Assembly (NCBI GenBank): GCA_024692805.1
Contig: JAILMD010000042.1
Location: 1-9,668, forward strand
DNA from: a bacterium
GTDB taxonomy: Bacteria > Bacillota > Clostridia > Christensenellales > UBA1242
DNA: 9,668 nt
Reading direction: 5' to 3'
Each line of letters begins with the position of its first letter. Position 1 is the stretch's first letter. The translations under genes and the position numbers were made by a program. Of the stretch, positions 1 to 6,335 are shown in pieces. The notes under the pieces were generated by a model. It made no database searches, was not told where the DNA came from, and worked only from the letters and a program-made list of their open reading frames with translations.

Positions 1-224
1 GAACTGAAATTAAAATTCAACACGTTTTTGATAGCATAATGAAGGGGCGAACAACATTTGTTGTTGCTCATAGGCTTTCAACGATAACGAGCGCTGATAA
101 AATTTTAGTTATGAATAAAGGTAATATTATTGAGCAGGGAACTCATAAAGAGTTACTTAAGAAAAAAGGTTTTTATTATAACCTTTATAACTCACAATTT
201 AGCGAAAAAACAGCCACCGAATAA
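1..224 (+). CDS. ABC exporter, C-terminal end of ATPase domain (5' partial)
   Basis: This is the last 73 codons of an ABC transporter of the exporter (MsbA/MdlB-like) type; the membrane domain, Walker A, signature and Walker B lie left of the window. The first complete codon is at 3. The visible part starts TEIKIQ, the stretch that normally follows the D-loop. It continues with KGRTTFVVAHRLSTI, whose AHR carries the switch (H-loop) histidine, then ADKILVMNKGNIIEQGTH and the usual short helical tail. In this family the ATPase domain is cytoplasmic and powers export by a homo- or heterodimer; the substrate cannot be judged from this end. Catalytic features here are normal, in contrast to the ABC-like frame at the right edge. 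The stop codon lies inside the loop of a terminator hairpin, so this is the last gene of its transcript. Confidence 0.93.
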   Translation, partial: TEIKIQHVFDSIMKGRTTFVVAHRLSTITSADKILVMNKGNIIEQGTHKELLKKKGFYYNLYNSQFSEKTATE

Positions 225-237
225 TCGGTGGTTTTTT
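214..237 (+). terminator. Intrinsic terminator overlapping the ABC exporter stop
   Basis: A perfect 7-bp stem, CCACCGA (214-220) with TCGGTGG (225-231), has a 4-nt loop and is followed by six T (232-237). The gene's TAA (222-224) sits in the loop, so the last codons form the left arm. Confidence 0.9.
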
Positions 238-272
238 GTTTCAAAAAAAGTTAGTTTTTCATTAAATAATAT

Positions 273-869
273 GTGATTAACTCGATTTTAATTGTTTTAG
301 CGTTTAGCCTTGACACACTTAGTTTCGGAATTAGTTCGGGCGCAGATAAAAAGTTTATCAGCTTTTTTCAAATTATTTATTTTTCAATTCTTTCTTTTCC
401 ACTCTTTTTAATTCCCATTCTTTTATCGCGAAGCCTTTCAACTATTTTAAACGAAAAAATTTGTTTTTTAATTAACGGGTTAGTTCTTCTTTTTATCTCA
501 TTTTATTATTTTGGAAAGTTTATTAAGAATAAAATAGTCAAAAATCGTCAAAATTTAGCCCTTAAAGGCGAAATTAATGAAAAAGATAATAAAAGTCTCA
601 CAGAAAAAACTAAAATGTCGCCAGCGCCCCATAAACTTCTTTTTATAAATTTAATACCAATGAACCTTGATGCTATGTTTTCTAATTTTTTTATTGGCTT
701 TTCTTTTAGTAATGTTTTTATTGTTAGCGTTTGTTTTATTGTTTTTACTTTTTTAGCGCTTTATTTAGGCAACAGGCTAGCAGGTTTTATTAGTTCTCAT
801 ATAAAGATTGATTTTAGTTTTGTTTCAGCGCTTTTGTTTTTGGCGCTTGCCATTGAAAAAATGATATAA
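273..869 (+). CDS. YtaF/MntP-family multi-pass membrane protein
   Basis: This is a 198-residue polytopic membrane protein built as an internal repeat. The first half opens with ILIVLAFSLDTLSFGISSGA (SLD motif, Asp14). The second half opens with FINLIPMNLDAMFSNFFIGF (NLD, Asp133). This duplicated small-residue/Asp motif is typical of the MntP manganese exporter and YtaF families. A charged linker at about residues 84-120 separates the halves, which resembles YtaF more than MntP, as does the length (YtaF is about 210). YtaF is called a sporulation membrane protein, but its transport role is not established. Membrane segments lie at about 3-20, 33-52, 62-81, 122-142, 145-166 and 180-196. The start is GTG at 273: the ATG at 271 is out of frame and hits TGA at once, and an in-frame TAA lies at 267. 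No Shine-Dalgarno sequence precedes it. Family is fairly sure; the substrate is inferred. Confidence 0.75.
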   Translation: MINSILIVLAFSLDTLSFGISSGADKKFISFFQIIYFSILSFPLFLIPILLSRSLSTILNEKICFLINGLVLLFISFYYFGKFIKNKIVKNRQNLALKGEINEKDNKSLTEKTKMSPAPHKLLFINLIPMNLDAMFSNFFIGFSFSNVFIVSVCFIVFTFLALYLGNRLAGFISSHIKIDFSFVSALLFLALAIEKMI

Positions 870-892
870 AAAACCCCAACGCAAAGTTGGGG
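866..892 (-). terminator. Intrinsic terminator of the uppP-small ORF unit
   Basis: The stem CCCCAAC (874-880) with GTTGGGG (886-892) has a 5-nt loop. On the minus strand it is followed by a run of six T (873-868) that overlaps the stop codon of the convergent YtaF-like gene. On the plus strand no T-run follows, so it mainly serves minus-strand transcripts. It begins 10 nt after the stop of the 27-codon ORF at 902-985. Confidence 0.88.
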
Positions 893-901
893 AGTTGCGG
901 A

Positions 902-985
902 TTATTCACATCTTGTTTTATTTCCGCAGTTTCTGATTGATTCACTTTTTTTGTTGTGACAATCTTTCATCTTTCTGTTTTTCAT
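902..985 (-). CDS. Small ORF, 27-residue basic Cys-containing peptide
   Basis: This is a 27-codon frame. It begins MKNRKMKDCHNKK and ends CGNKTRCE, followed by TAA. It is rich in Lys, Asn and Arg, has three cysteines (9, 20, 26) and no membrane segment. Its start is well supported: minus-strand AAAGGAG (991-997) lies 5 nt before the ATG. A strong terminator begins 10 nt after the stop. It lies 55 nt downstream of the uppP stop on the same strand, and I see no good promoter in that gap, so it is probably the second gene of a uppP transcript. The cysteine spacing might suit metal binding or a disulfide, but that is speculation. I do not recognise a family. Clostridia carry many tiny Lys/Asn-rich peptides with a cysteine near the C-terminus, and this resembles them only in composition. 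It could also be a spurious frame in a 3' UTR. Confidence 0.6.
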   Translation of the reverse strand: MKNRKMKDCHNKKSESIRNCGNKTRCE

Positions 986-1040
986 AATTTCTCCTTTACG
1001 TTTCCTTATCTAGTTTGTGACGAAAAATTTTAGATTATTC

Positions 1041-1820
1041 TTAGAAGATGAAAGTAAAAATAATGATTGCGATTGAAAGAAGGGTTAAATAAATTCCAAA
1101 CCCAATCCAGCTTTTATTTTTTATTACGTTTCTAATTAGTTTTATTGAAAGGAGGGAAGAAATAAAGGCGACTATTGCTCCAACAAAAGATGACCAAAAA
1201 TCTATTTGAGGAAGGGTAAAATTAAGGCTGATTATTTCATAAACTAGGCTTGTTAGAATTACCGGGATTGAAAGAATAAAAGAATAATCAATGGCGCTTT
1301 CTTTATCTATTCCTAAAACAAGGGCGGTGTTAACCGTTGTTGCGCTTCGGCTTATTCCAGGAAGACAAGCAAAACCTTGCAAAAAACCTATGGTTAAAGC
1401 AGAACCTTTTTTAATTTTAGATAAAGAGTAAGGGGGGACTGTTTTTTTCTTGTAAACAAGGTCGCCAACAAAAATTATTGTTGCGCTAAATAGAAAACCA
1501 AAACCTAAAAATGAAGCAGTAAACATTTCGCTTGCAAGCGCCTTAATTAAAACAACAACAAGGCAGGTTGGAATCATTGATAAAACTAGTAACCAAATAA
1601 CTCTTTTTTCTTTTCCAAATAAAATTTCGGCAATCTTTTTTCTGTAAAATAAAATAACGCTAAGAAGGGTTGCTAGGTGAAGTAAAACATTAAACAACTC
1701 ATTGTTTTGGTTAATATTAAACAATGATTCAAAAATTAAAAGGTGTCCGCTTGATGAAATAGGTAAAAACTCACATATTCCCTGAACAAGCCCTAAAATT
1801 ATAGCAATAATTATTGTCAT
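1041..1820 (-). CDS. uppP: Undecaprenyl-diphosphatase UppP (BacA)
   Basis: UppP removes one phosphate from undecaprenyl diphosphate at the membrane, regenerating the lipid carrier for peptidoglycan and other wall polymers; extra copies are known to give bacitracin tolerance. The protein has 259 residues, close to the usual 260-275, and is hydrophobic throughout with about eight membrane segments. The first signature, QGICEFLPISSSGHL, spans residues 13-27. It holds Glu17, Ser23 and His26, which match Glu21, Ser27 and His30 of the E. coli enzyme; the first acidic residue of the E. coli motif is Gln13 here, as in many Gram-positive enzymes. The second signature is LPGISRS at 153-159, with the catalytic Arg158. 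It is followed by ATT where many homologues have GAT. The minus-strand site AGAGG (1827-1831), 6 nt before the ATG, supports the start. It is divergent from ychF and probably co-transcribed with the small ORF at 902-985. Confidence 0.95.
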   Translation of the reverse strand: MTIIIAIILGLVQGICEFLPISSSGHLLIFESLFNINQNNELFNVLLHLATLLSVILFYRKKIAEILFGKEKRVIWLLVLSMIPTCLVVVLIKALASEMFTASFLGFGFLFSATIIFVGDLVYKKKTVPPYSLSKIKKGSALTIGFLQGFACLPGISRSATTVNTALVLGIDKESAIDYSFILSIPVILTSLVYEIISLNFTLPQIDFWSSFVGAIVAFISSLLSIKLIRNVIKNKSWIGFGIYLTLLSIAIIIFTFIF

Positions 1821-1837
1821 AAAAACCTCTTTAAATG

Positions 1838-1867
1838 TTTATGCAAGAAGTGTGCTTTTCTTTACAA
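1838..1867 (-). promoter_or_regulatory. Possible uppP promoter
   Basis: On the minus strand, TTGTAA (1867-1862) and CATAAA (1843-1838) are separated by 18 nt. Each matches four of six consensus positions. The predicted start near 1831 would give a leader of about 11 nt beginning at the ribosome site. The -35 box overlaps that of the ychF promoter. It is weaker than the other promoters here. Confidence 0.4.
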
Positions 1868-1889
1868 AAAATAAAAAATTTAGTATAAT
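1861..1889 (+). promoter_or_regulatory. Sigma-A promoter of ychF
   Basis: TTTACA (1861-1866) and a perfect TATAAT (1884-1889) are separated by 17 nt. The predicted start is about 1896, exactly where the AAGGAG ribosome site (1896-1901) begins, so the leader is only about 12 nt. Confidence 0.85.
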
Positions 1890-1907
1890 CAAGGCAAGGA
1901 GAAAATT

Positions 1908-3005
1908 ATGGAATTAGGTGTTGTTGGGCTTCCAAATGTTGGTAAGAGCACTCTTTTTAATGCAATAACAAAAGCGGGGGCAGAAAGCGCAAATTATCCG
2001 TTTTGCACTATTGAGCCAAACGTTGGCGTTGTTAGCGTTCCTGATGAAAGACTTCAAGTTTTAGGCAAACTTTATAACACTCAAAAAATAACGCCAGCGA
2101 TTTTAAAGTTTGTTGATATTGCCGGCCTTGTTAAAGGAGCAAGCCGTGGCGAAGGGTTAGGCAACAGGTTTCTAGCTTCAATAAGAGAATGTGAAGCCAT
2201 TGTTCACGTTGTTAGGTGTTTTAAAGACGCTAACATAACTCACGTTAGCGGCGAAATTAACCCAATAGCCGATATTGAAACAATTAATCTTGAATTAACC
2301 CTTGCAGATCTTGAAACGGCAACCCATGCCCTTGAAAAAGCGGCAAAAAAGGTTAAAGCAGGCGATAAAGAGGGCAAGTTTGAATATGAAACCATAACAA
2401 AGGTTGTTGACTGCTTAAACGCCGGAAAAATGGCGAAAACGCTAAAACTTAGTGATGAGGAAATTAAAGTTGTTAATAATTTATTTTTAATAACAATGAA
2501 GCCAACAATTTATGCTTGTAATATTAGCGAAAGTGACCTTGGAAAAGATGAGGATAACCTTGAGTTTATCCCACAAATTAAAAAGTTAGCTGAAGCCGAA
2601 GGAAGTAAGGTTTTAGTTATTTCGGCAAAGGTTGAACAAGAGTTAACCGAACTTGATGATGATGAAAGGGCGATGTTTTTGCTTGACCTTGGGTTAAAAG
2701 AAAGCGGACTTAATAGGATTATAAAATTAGGCTATGAATTATTAGGCCAAATCAGCTTTTTAACAGCAGGTGAAAAAGAGGTTAGAGCGTGGACTATTAT
2801 TAAGGGAACAAAGGCCCCTCAAGCCGCCGGAAAAATTCATACAGACTTTGAAAAAGGCTTTATTAAAGCCGAAGTTGCGAACTTTGAAGATATTGTTGAA
2901 TATGGCGGTTATAACGGCGCAAAAGAACACGGCAAAGTTAGAGTTGAAGGCAAAGACTATGTTGTTTGTGATGGCGACGTAATGCTATTTAAATTTAATG
3001 TTTAA
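1908..3005 (+). CDS. ychF: Redox/stress-linked P-loop ATPase YchF
   Basis: YchF (human OLA1) is an Obg-family P-loop protein that prefers ATP to GTP. It binds ribosomes and acts as a negative regulator of stress responses. The 365-residue length is typical. In order: Walker A GLPNVGKS at 7-14; the switch I region PFCTIEPN at 31-38; DIAGLV (G3) at 70-75; GASRGEGLGNRFL at 77-89; and the family-specific NISE at 205-208 in place of the G-protein NKxD, the change that allows ATP. His112 in THVSGEINP matches the histidine (His114 in E. coli) reported as important for hydrolysis. A helical insert follows at about 130-195, and a C-terminal TGS domain at about 280-364 (KAPQAAGKIHTDFEKGFIKAE region). 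ATG is preceded by AAGGAG at a 6-nt spacing. It appears to be monocistronic. In B. subtilis the orthologue yyaF also lies near soj-spo0J. Confidence 0.97.
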   Translation: MELGVVGLPNVGKSTLFNAITKAGAESANYPFCTIEPNVGVVSVPDERLQVLGKLYNTQKITPAILKFVDIAGLVKGASRGEGLGNRFLASIRECEAIVHVVRCFKDANITHVSGEINPIADIETINLELTLADLETATHALEKAAKKVKAGDKEGKFEYETITKVVDCLNAGKMAKTLKLSDEEIKVVNNLFLITMKPTIYACNISESDLGKDEDNLEFIPQIKKLAEAEGSKVLVISAKVEQELTELDDDERAMFLLDLGLKESGLNRIIKLGYELLGQISFLTAGEKEVRAWTIIKGTKAPQAAGKIHTDFEKGFIKAEVANFEDIVEYGGYNGAKEHGKVRVEGKDYVVCDGDVMLFKFNV

Positions 3006-3020
3006 AGCAACAAAAATAAC

Positions 3021-3047
3021 ACTTTTTGCAGAAATATAACAAAAAGT
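3021..3047. repeat. Short inverted repeat downstream of ychF
   Basis: ACTTTTTG (3021-3028) and CAAAAAGT (3040-3047) form an 8-bp perfect inverted repeat with an 11-nt loop, 16 nt after the ychF stop. No T-run follows, so it is unlikely to be the terminator; it may be a 3' UTR hairpin or chance in AT-rich DNA. Confidence 0.3.
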
Positions 3048-3119
3048 ATTACTTAAAATCAATATTTGTTAATTAAAAGCGCAGAAAATATAAACAATTA
3101 TCCAAAATTAATAAAAAAA

Positions 3120-3152
3120 TAAAAAAGACGGTTAAATGCCGTCTTATTTTTT
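3120..3152. terminator. Bidirectional terminator between ychF and the unknown gene
   Basis: AAGACGG (3125-3131) and CCGTCTT (3139-3145) form a 7-bp stem with a 7-nt loop. An A-run lies to the left and ATTTTTT (3146-3152) to the right, so it can stop both convergent genes. The right T-run overlaps the stop codon (3151-3153) of the minus-strand gene. Confidence 0.88.
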
Positions 3153-3729
3153 AAACGATTTCTGCTTCTCTTATTGCATTAAAGAGGCCACTAGTTGAGC
3201 TTCTAACAAGCATTGGGCTTCCGTTATAAACTTTATTTTGATTTGCTGATGGCGTAAGGCTTAAACACATAACGTTAAGCCTTGGCGAAGTTTCATCAAT
3301 AGCAAACGCAAGGCTATAATATTCAAGCATTTTATGGTTTCCGCCAATGTTAACAATTTGTTGTTGTTTTTCTTCGAAAACAACCTCAATAACAATATGT
3401 TCAAACTTAATTAAGTTAAGAGTTACTTCGCCATAAGTTTGGCTTATATCTTGGGTTGGCTCTTCATTTAAACTTCCGCCTTGAATAAGCCTGTTAGCGA
3501 TTGACATAGTTGTTATATTATCTAATTCACTGCAAAGTTTTTCATAAAGTTCGCTATTATTTTCACTCGTAACTTGCGTGCTAGTTGTTGAATGGTTGTA
3601 AATATAGAAGGCGAGGGGTTTTGTTTGGTTAAGTTTAGTGTTTGTTTTAATAAAACCCAAAACAAAACTTGTTATTGCAATAACTGTTAAAATACATAAA
3701 GAGATAATTCCAAATTTTTTATATGTCAT
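3151..3729 (-). CDS. Unknown membrane-anchored protein, 192 residues
   Basis: I do not recognise a family. The 192-residue protein has a short basic N-terminus (MTYKK) and one hydrophobic segment at about 7-27, with no lipobox or clear signal-peptidase site. It is probably anchored by that helix with a roughly 160-residue domain outside the cell. A polar Thr/Ser/Asn-rich stretch (about 45-60) looks like a linker. The rest alternates short helical and beta-like segments, for example EVTLNLIKFEHIVIEVVFEE (101-120) and LNVMCLSLTP (151-160), which suggests a compact alpha/beta or beta-rich fold. Two of its three cysteines are outside the helix (66 and 155) and could pair. Its minus-strand ribosome site AAAGGA (3743-3738) precedes ATG by 8 nt. 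It has its own consensus promoter and terminator, so it is a stand-alone unit although it follows ftsH on the same strand. Confidence 0.85.
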   Translation of the reverse strand: MTYKKFGIISLCILTVIAITSFVLGFIKTNTKLNQTKPLAFYIYNHSTTSTQVTSENNSELYEKLCSELDNITTMSIANRLIQGGSLNEEPTQDISQTYGEVTLNLIKFEHIVIEVVFEEKQQQIVNIGGNHKMLEYYSLAFAIDETSPRLNVMCLSLTPSANQNKVYNGSPMLVRSSTSGLFNAIREAEIV

Positions 3730-3747
3730 AAGTTTTTCCTTTGTTTT

Positions 3748-3777
3748 ATTATAAACGATTAGTTAAAAAGGTGTCAA
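3748..3777 (-). promoter_or_regulatory. Perfect-consensus sigma-A promoter of the unknown gene
   Basis: On the minus strand, TTGACA (3777-3772) and TATAAT (3753-3748) both match consensus exactly, separated by 18 nt. The predicted start is about 3741, giving a leader of about 12 nt that begins within the ribosome site. It lies between the ftsH terminator and the gene. Confidence 0.9.
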
Positions 3778-3789
3778 TAAAAAACCAGC

Positions 3790-3814
3790 AAAAAAGGAGC
3801 AAGATGCTCCTTTT
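3790..3814 (-). terminator. Intrinsic terminator of ftsH
   Basis: GGAGC (3796-3800) pairs with GCTCC (3806-3810), extended by four A-T pairs (3792-3795 with 3811-3814), with a 5-nt loop. On the minus strand a run of six T (3795-3790) follows. The ftsH stop codon (3815-3813) is partly inside the stem. Confidence 0.88.
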
Positions 3815-5969
3815 ATTCAGCGTCTTTTTTAGGTTTTTCTGTTTTATTTTTAACAGGTTTTTCACTAGCCATATTTTCTTGGCTTTCTTCTTCAACTTCT
3901 TTTGTTTGTTCGCTAGCCTTAAGTTCGTTAATTTTAATTTGATCTTCTTCTTCGATCTTTATGTTAGTTGGCCTGTTTTTAGGAACTGTTTGACTCTTTT
4001 TTCTTTCTTTTGCTTTATCTAAAAGTTCGTCAAGCGTTTTATCTTCTTTAACTTCAACTTTTTCTTCAGGCTTTTCTTCGGCTTTTGGCGCTGATTTACT
4101 ATCTATAAAGGCAATAACTTCTTCTTTTGATTTACCTTCAATAATCATGTTAATTTCATCGCTATAAATTGTTTCTTTTTCAAGAAGAACGCTAACCATT
4201 GTTTCGAGTTCAGGTTTATGTTTAGAGATAATATCTTCAGCCTTTTTAGCGCAACTATCCATTATCTTTTTAACTTCTGCGTCAATTAAAGCGGCTTCTT
4301 TTTCACTATAATTAACTCTTTCTTGATAATCCCTTCCTAAGAAATATGAAGTTTGACTTCCTAAACAAACATAACCAATCTCGTCGCTCATGCCCCATTC
4401 AGTAACCATTTTTCTGGCTATCTGGGTTGCGCGCTCGATATCGTTAGAGGCTCCTGTTGTAAAGTCGCCAATAAACATTCTTTCAGCCGTTCTTCCGCCG
4501 AGCATCATAGTAATAGTGTCAATGAGTTTAGATTTGCTCATATATTCATCATCATTATCTGGCCTAGAAAGAGTATATCCACCTGCGCTTCCGCGAGGAA
4601 CAATGCTTATTTCGTGAACAGGGTTATTATTTTCAACAAGGCGCTCAATAATTGCGTGCCCGCTTTCATGAATAGCCGTTATTCGCTTATCTTTTTCGCT
4701 AACAATTCTGCTGCGTTTTTGAGGGCCCATTGTTACCTTAACGATACCATTATTAATATCTGTCATATTAATTTTTGTTCTGTTTTCTTTAGCGGCAATA
4801 ATAGCAGATTCGTTTAAAAGGTTTTCTAGATCGGCGCCCGTAAACCCACTTGTTATTCTGGCAACAACTTGTAAGTCAACATTGCTTTCAAGCGGTTTAT
4901 TTTTAGCGTGAACTTTTAATATTTCTTCACGGCCTTTAACGTCAGGAATATGAATATGGATTCTTCTATCAAATCTTCCTGGCCTTAAAATTGCTGGGTC
5001 AAGAATATCTGCGCGGTTGGTTGCGGCAATAACGATTATTCCTTCATTTTCCTCAAAACCATCCATCTGAACAAGTAATTGGTTAAGCGTTTGTTCTCTT
5101 TCGTCGTTTCCGCCTCCCATTCCTGTTCCACGTTGCCTACCAACAGCGTCAATTTCATCAATAAACACAATACAAGGCTTTGCCTTTTTGGCGTTTTCAA
5201 ACAAATCGCGAACTCTTGAAGCACCAACACCAACAAATAATTCCATAAAGTCAGAACCACTTATGCTAAAGAAAGGAACTTCTGCTTCGCCGGCAATAGC
5301 TTTAGCAAGAAGGGTTTTACCCGTTCCTGGCGCGCCCTCAAGCAAAACGCCTTTAGGAATTCTTGCGCCGACATCAATAAACTTTTTAGGATTTCTTAAG
5401 AATTCAATGATTTCTCTAACTTCTTCTTTTTCTTCGTCAAGCCCGGCAACGCTATCAAATTTAACATTTGATGGAATAATTCTTGCTCTGTTTTTAACAA
5501 AGTCAAAACTTTGGTTGTTAGTTTTTCCAATTCTCTTTAAAAGCAATATAACAAAGAATGCCATCAATCCAAATGAAAGAAGTGGGAAAAGTATATCAAG
5601 AACTGAGAATGTTGAAGACGTGCCATATTTTAATGTTATTTTTGAATATGAAGCATAAGCTGAATTTGTGTCAACCAAATAGTTAAATGTTTCAACATCG
5701 CTCTTTAAATCTTCTTCAAGATATTCGCCTCGGTTATAAAACCAAAATCTTTCATTATCTGTTGAAATGATATTAACTTTGCTATTTTCAATCGATATTT
5801 CTTTAATATTTCCGCTTGTTATCATAGTTGTGTATTGTGTATAACTAATTTCTTTACTTGCTGGGTTTGAGTTATAAACAACGATTGCTACAATAACAAC
5901 TGCAACAATTAACAAAATTGCTGAAATTAATTTTGTTATTCCGCTTTTAACTTCTACTTTTTTATCCAA
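3813..5969 (-). CDS. ftsH: ATP-dependent zinc metalloprotease FtsH
   Basis: FtsH is a hexameric membrane AAA+ protease that extracts and degrades membrane and short-lived cytosolic proteins. I place the start at TTG 5969 (718 residues): a strong AAGGAGG (5981-5975) lies 5 nt upstream. A longer frame from TTG 5996 would add nine residues but has no ribosome site. From this start: membrane segment at about 11-34, a short outside domain, second segment at about 123-146, Walker A GAPGTGKT 212-219, pore loop FVGVG 245-249, Walker B IVFIDEID 267-274, and the second region of homology TNRADILDPAILRPGRFDR at 317-335. The zinc site is HESGH 434-438, with the third ligand Asp510 in GASND. All catalytic residues are present. 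The protein is longer than usual (B. subtilis 637, E. coli 644) because of a Lys/Glu-rich tail at about 626-718. It has its own promoter and terminator and is divergent from cvpA. Confidence 0.97.
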   Translation of the reverse strand: MDKKVEVKSGITKLISAILLIVAVVIVAIVVYNSNPASKEISYTQYTTMITSGNIKEISIENSKVNIISTDNERFWFYNRGEYLEEDLKSDVETFNYLVDTNSAYASYSKITLKYGTSSTFSVLDILFPLLSFGLMAFFVILLLKRIGKTNNQSFDFVKNRARIIPSNVKFDSVAGLDEEKEEVREIIEFLRNPKKFIDVGARIPKGVLLEGAPGTGKTLLAKAIAGEAEVPFFSISGSDFMELFVGVGASRVRDLFENAKKAKPCIVFIDEIDAVGRQRGTGMGGGNDEREQTLNQLLVQMDGFEENEGIIVIAATNRADILDPAILRPGRFDRRIHIHIPDVKGREEILKVHAKNKPLESNVDLQVVARITSGFTGADLENLLNESAIIAAKENRTKINMTDINNGIVKVTMGPQKRSRIVSEKDKRITAIHESGHAIIERLVENNNPVHEISIVPRGSAGGYTLSRPDNDDEYMSKSKLIDTITMMLGGRTAERMFIGDFTTGASNDIERATQIARKMVTEWGMSDEIGYVCLGSQTSYFLGRDYQERVNYSEKEAALIDAEVKKIMDSCAKKAEDIISKHKPELETMVSVLLEKETIYSDEINMIIEGKSKEEVIAFIDSKSAPKAEEKPEEKVEVKEDKTLDELLDKAKERKKSQTVPKNRPTNIKIEEEDQIKINELKASEQTKEVEEESQENMASEKPVKNKTEKPKKDAE

Positions 5970-6022
5970 GACTGCCTCCTTGCTAGCAATAATCAATTTA
6001 AATATTTATGCTACATAAATGG

Positions 6023-6051
6023 ATAATATCACATTTGTTCATTTTTTTCAA
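6023..6051 (-). promoter_or_regulatory. Sigma-A promoter of ftsH
   Basis: On the minus strand, TTGAAA (6051-6046) and TATTAT (6028-6023) each match five of six consensus bases, with a 17-nt spacer. The predicted start near 6016 gives a leader of about 47 nt to TTG 5969, the only ordinary-length leader among the promoters here. Confidence 0.75.
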
Positions 6052-6300
6052 CTAAAATAAATAAACTCTCAATTAATAATATAAACAAAAACAAATTAAA
6101 TAATTCTGAGCTTTAAAAATTTAACAACCATAAGCAAATAAACTTTTAAGCGTTATGTAAAAAATTACCAAAAATAAAGCAAAAATTACAAAACCGTTTT
6201 AAAATCACATTATTCATTAAAACTGCAAAAGAAATAGACAATGGTAATATTTATTAAAAATTTTTAAGGATTATCTTTAAATTGCGGTTTTTAAATTTGC
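6052..6300. other. Non-coding divergent spacer with phased A-tracts
   Basis: This is the middle of the ftsH-cvpA gap. No ORF with a ribosome site, no DnaA box and no terminator was found. Runs of four to six A are centred at about 6161, 6172, 6183, 6191, 6202, 6220 and 6228. Most steps are close to one or two helical turns, as expected for intrinsically curved DNA. A 14-bp AT palindrome lies at 6254-6267. Confidence 0.4.
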
Positions 6301-6329
6301 TTTACATAAACAATATTATATGATATAAT
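6301..6329 (+). promoter_or_regulatory. Extended -10 promoter of cvpA, predicting a leaderless mRNA
   Basis: TTTACA (6301-6306) and TATAAT (6324-6329) have a 17-nt spacer. TG at 6321-6322 gives the extended -10 form TGATATAAT. The usual start, 7 nt past the box, is 6336, which is the A of the cvpA ATG. No ribosome site lies between the box and the gene. Confidence 0.82.
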
Positions 6330-6335
6330 TTATGT

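Noticed and set aside
2770..2982. Frame-shifted ORF inside ychF, and a similar one at 8870-9055 inside parB
   Set aside because: The real frames are intact and conserved through these regions, so these are overlapping-frame artefacts.
3741..5658. Plus-strand and alternative-frame ORFs across ftsH (for example 3741-4022, 4390-4617, 5188-5658)
   Set aside because: They are shadows of the conserved ftsH frame, lack ribosome sites and encode no recognisable domain.
6146..6217. 23-residue minus-strand ORF in the ftsH-cvpA gap
   Set aside because: No ribosome site, no promoter and no terminator; it looks like chance in AT-rich DNA.
6254..6267. 14-bp palindrome TTAAAAATTTTTAA as an operator
   Set aside because: It is made only of A and T in very AT-rich DNA and has no second copy at a promoter.
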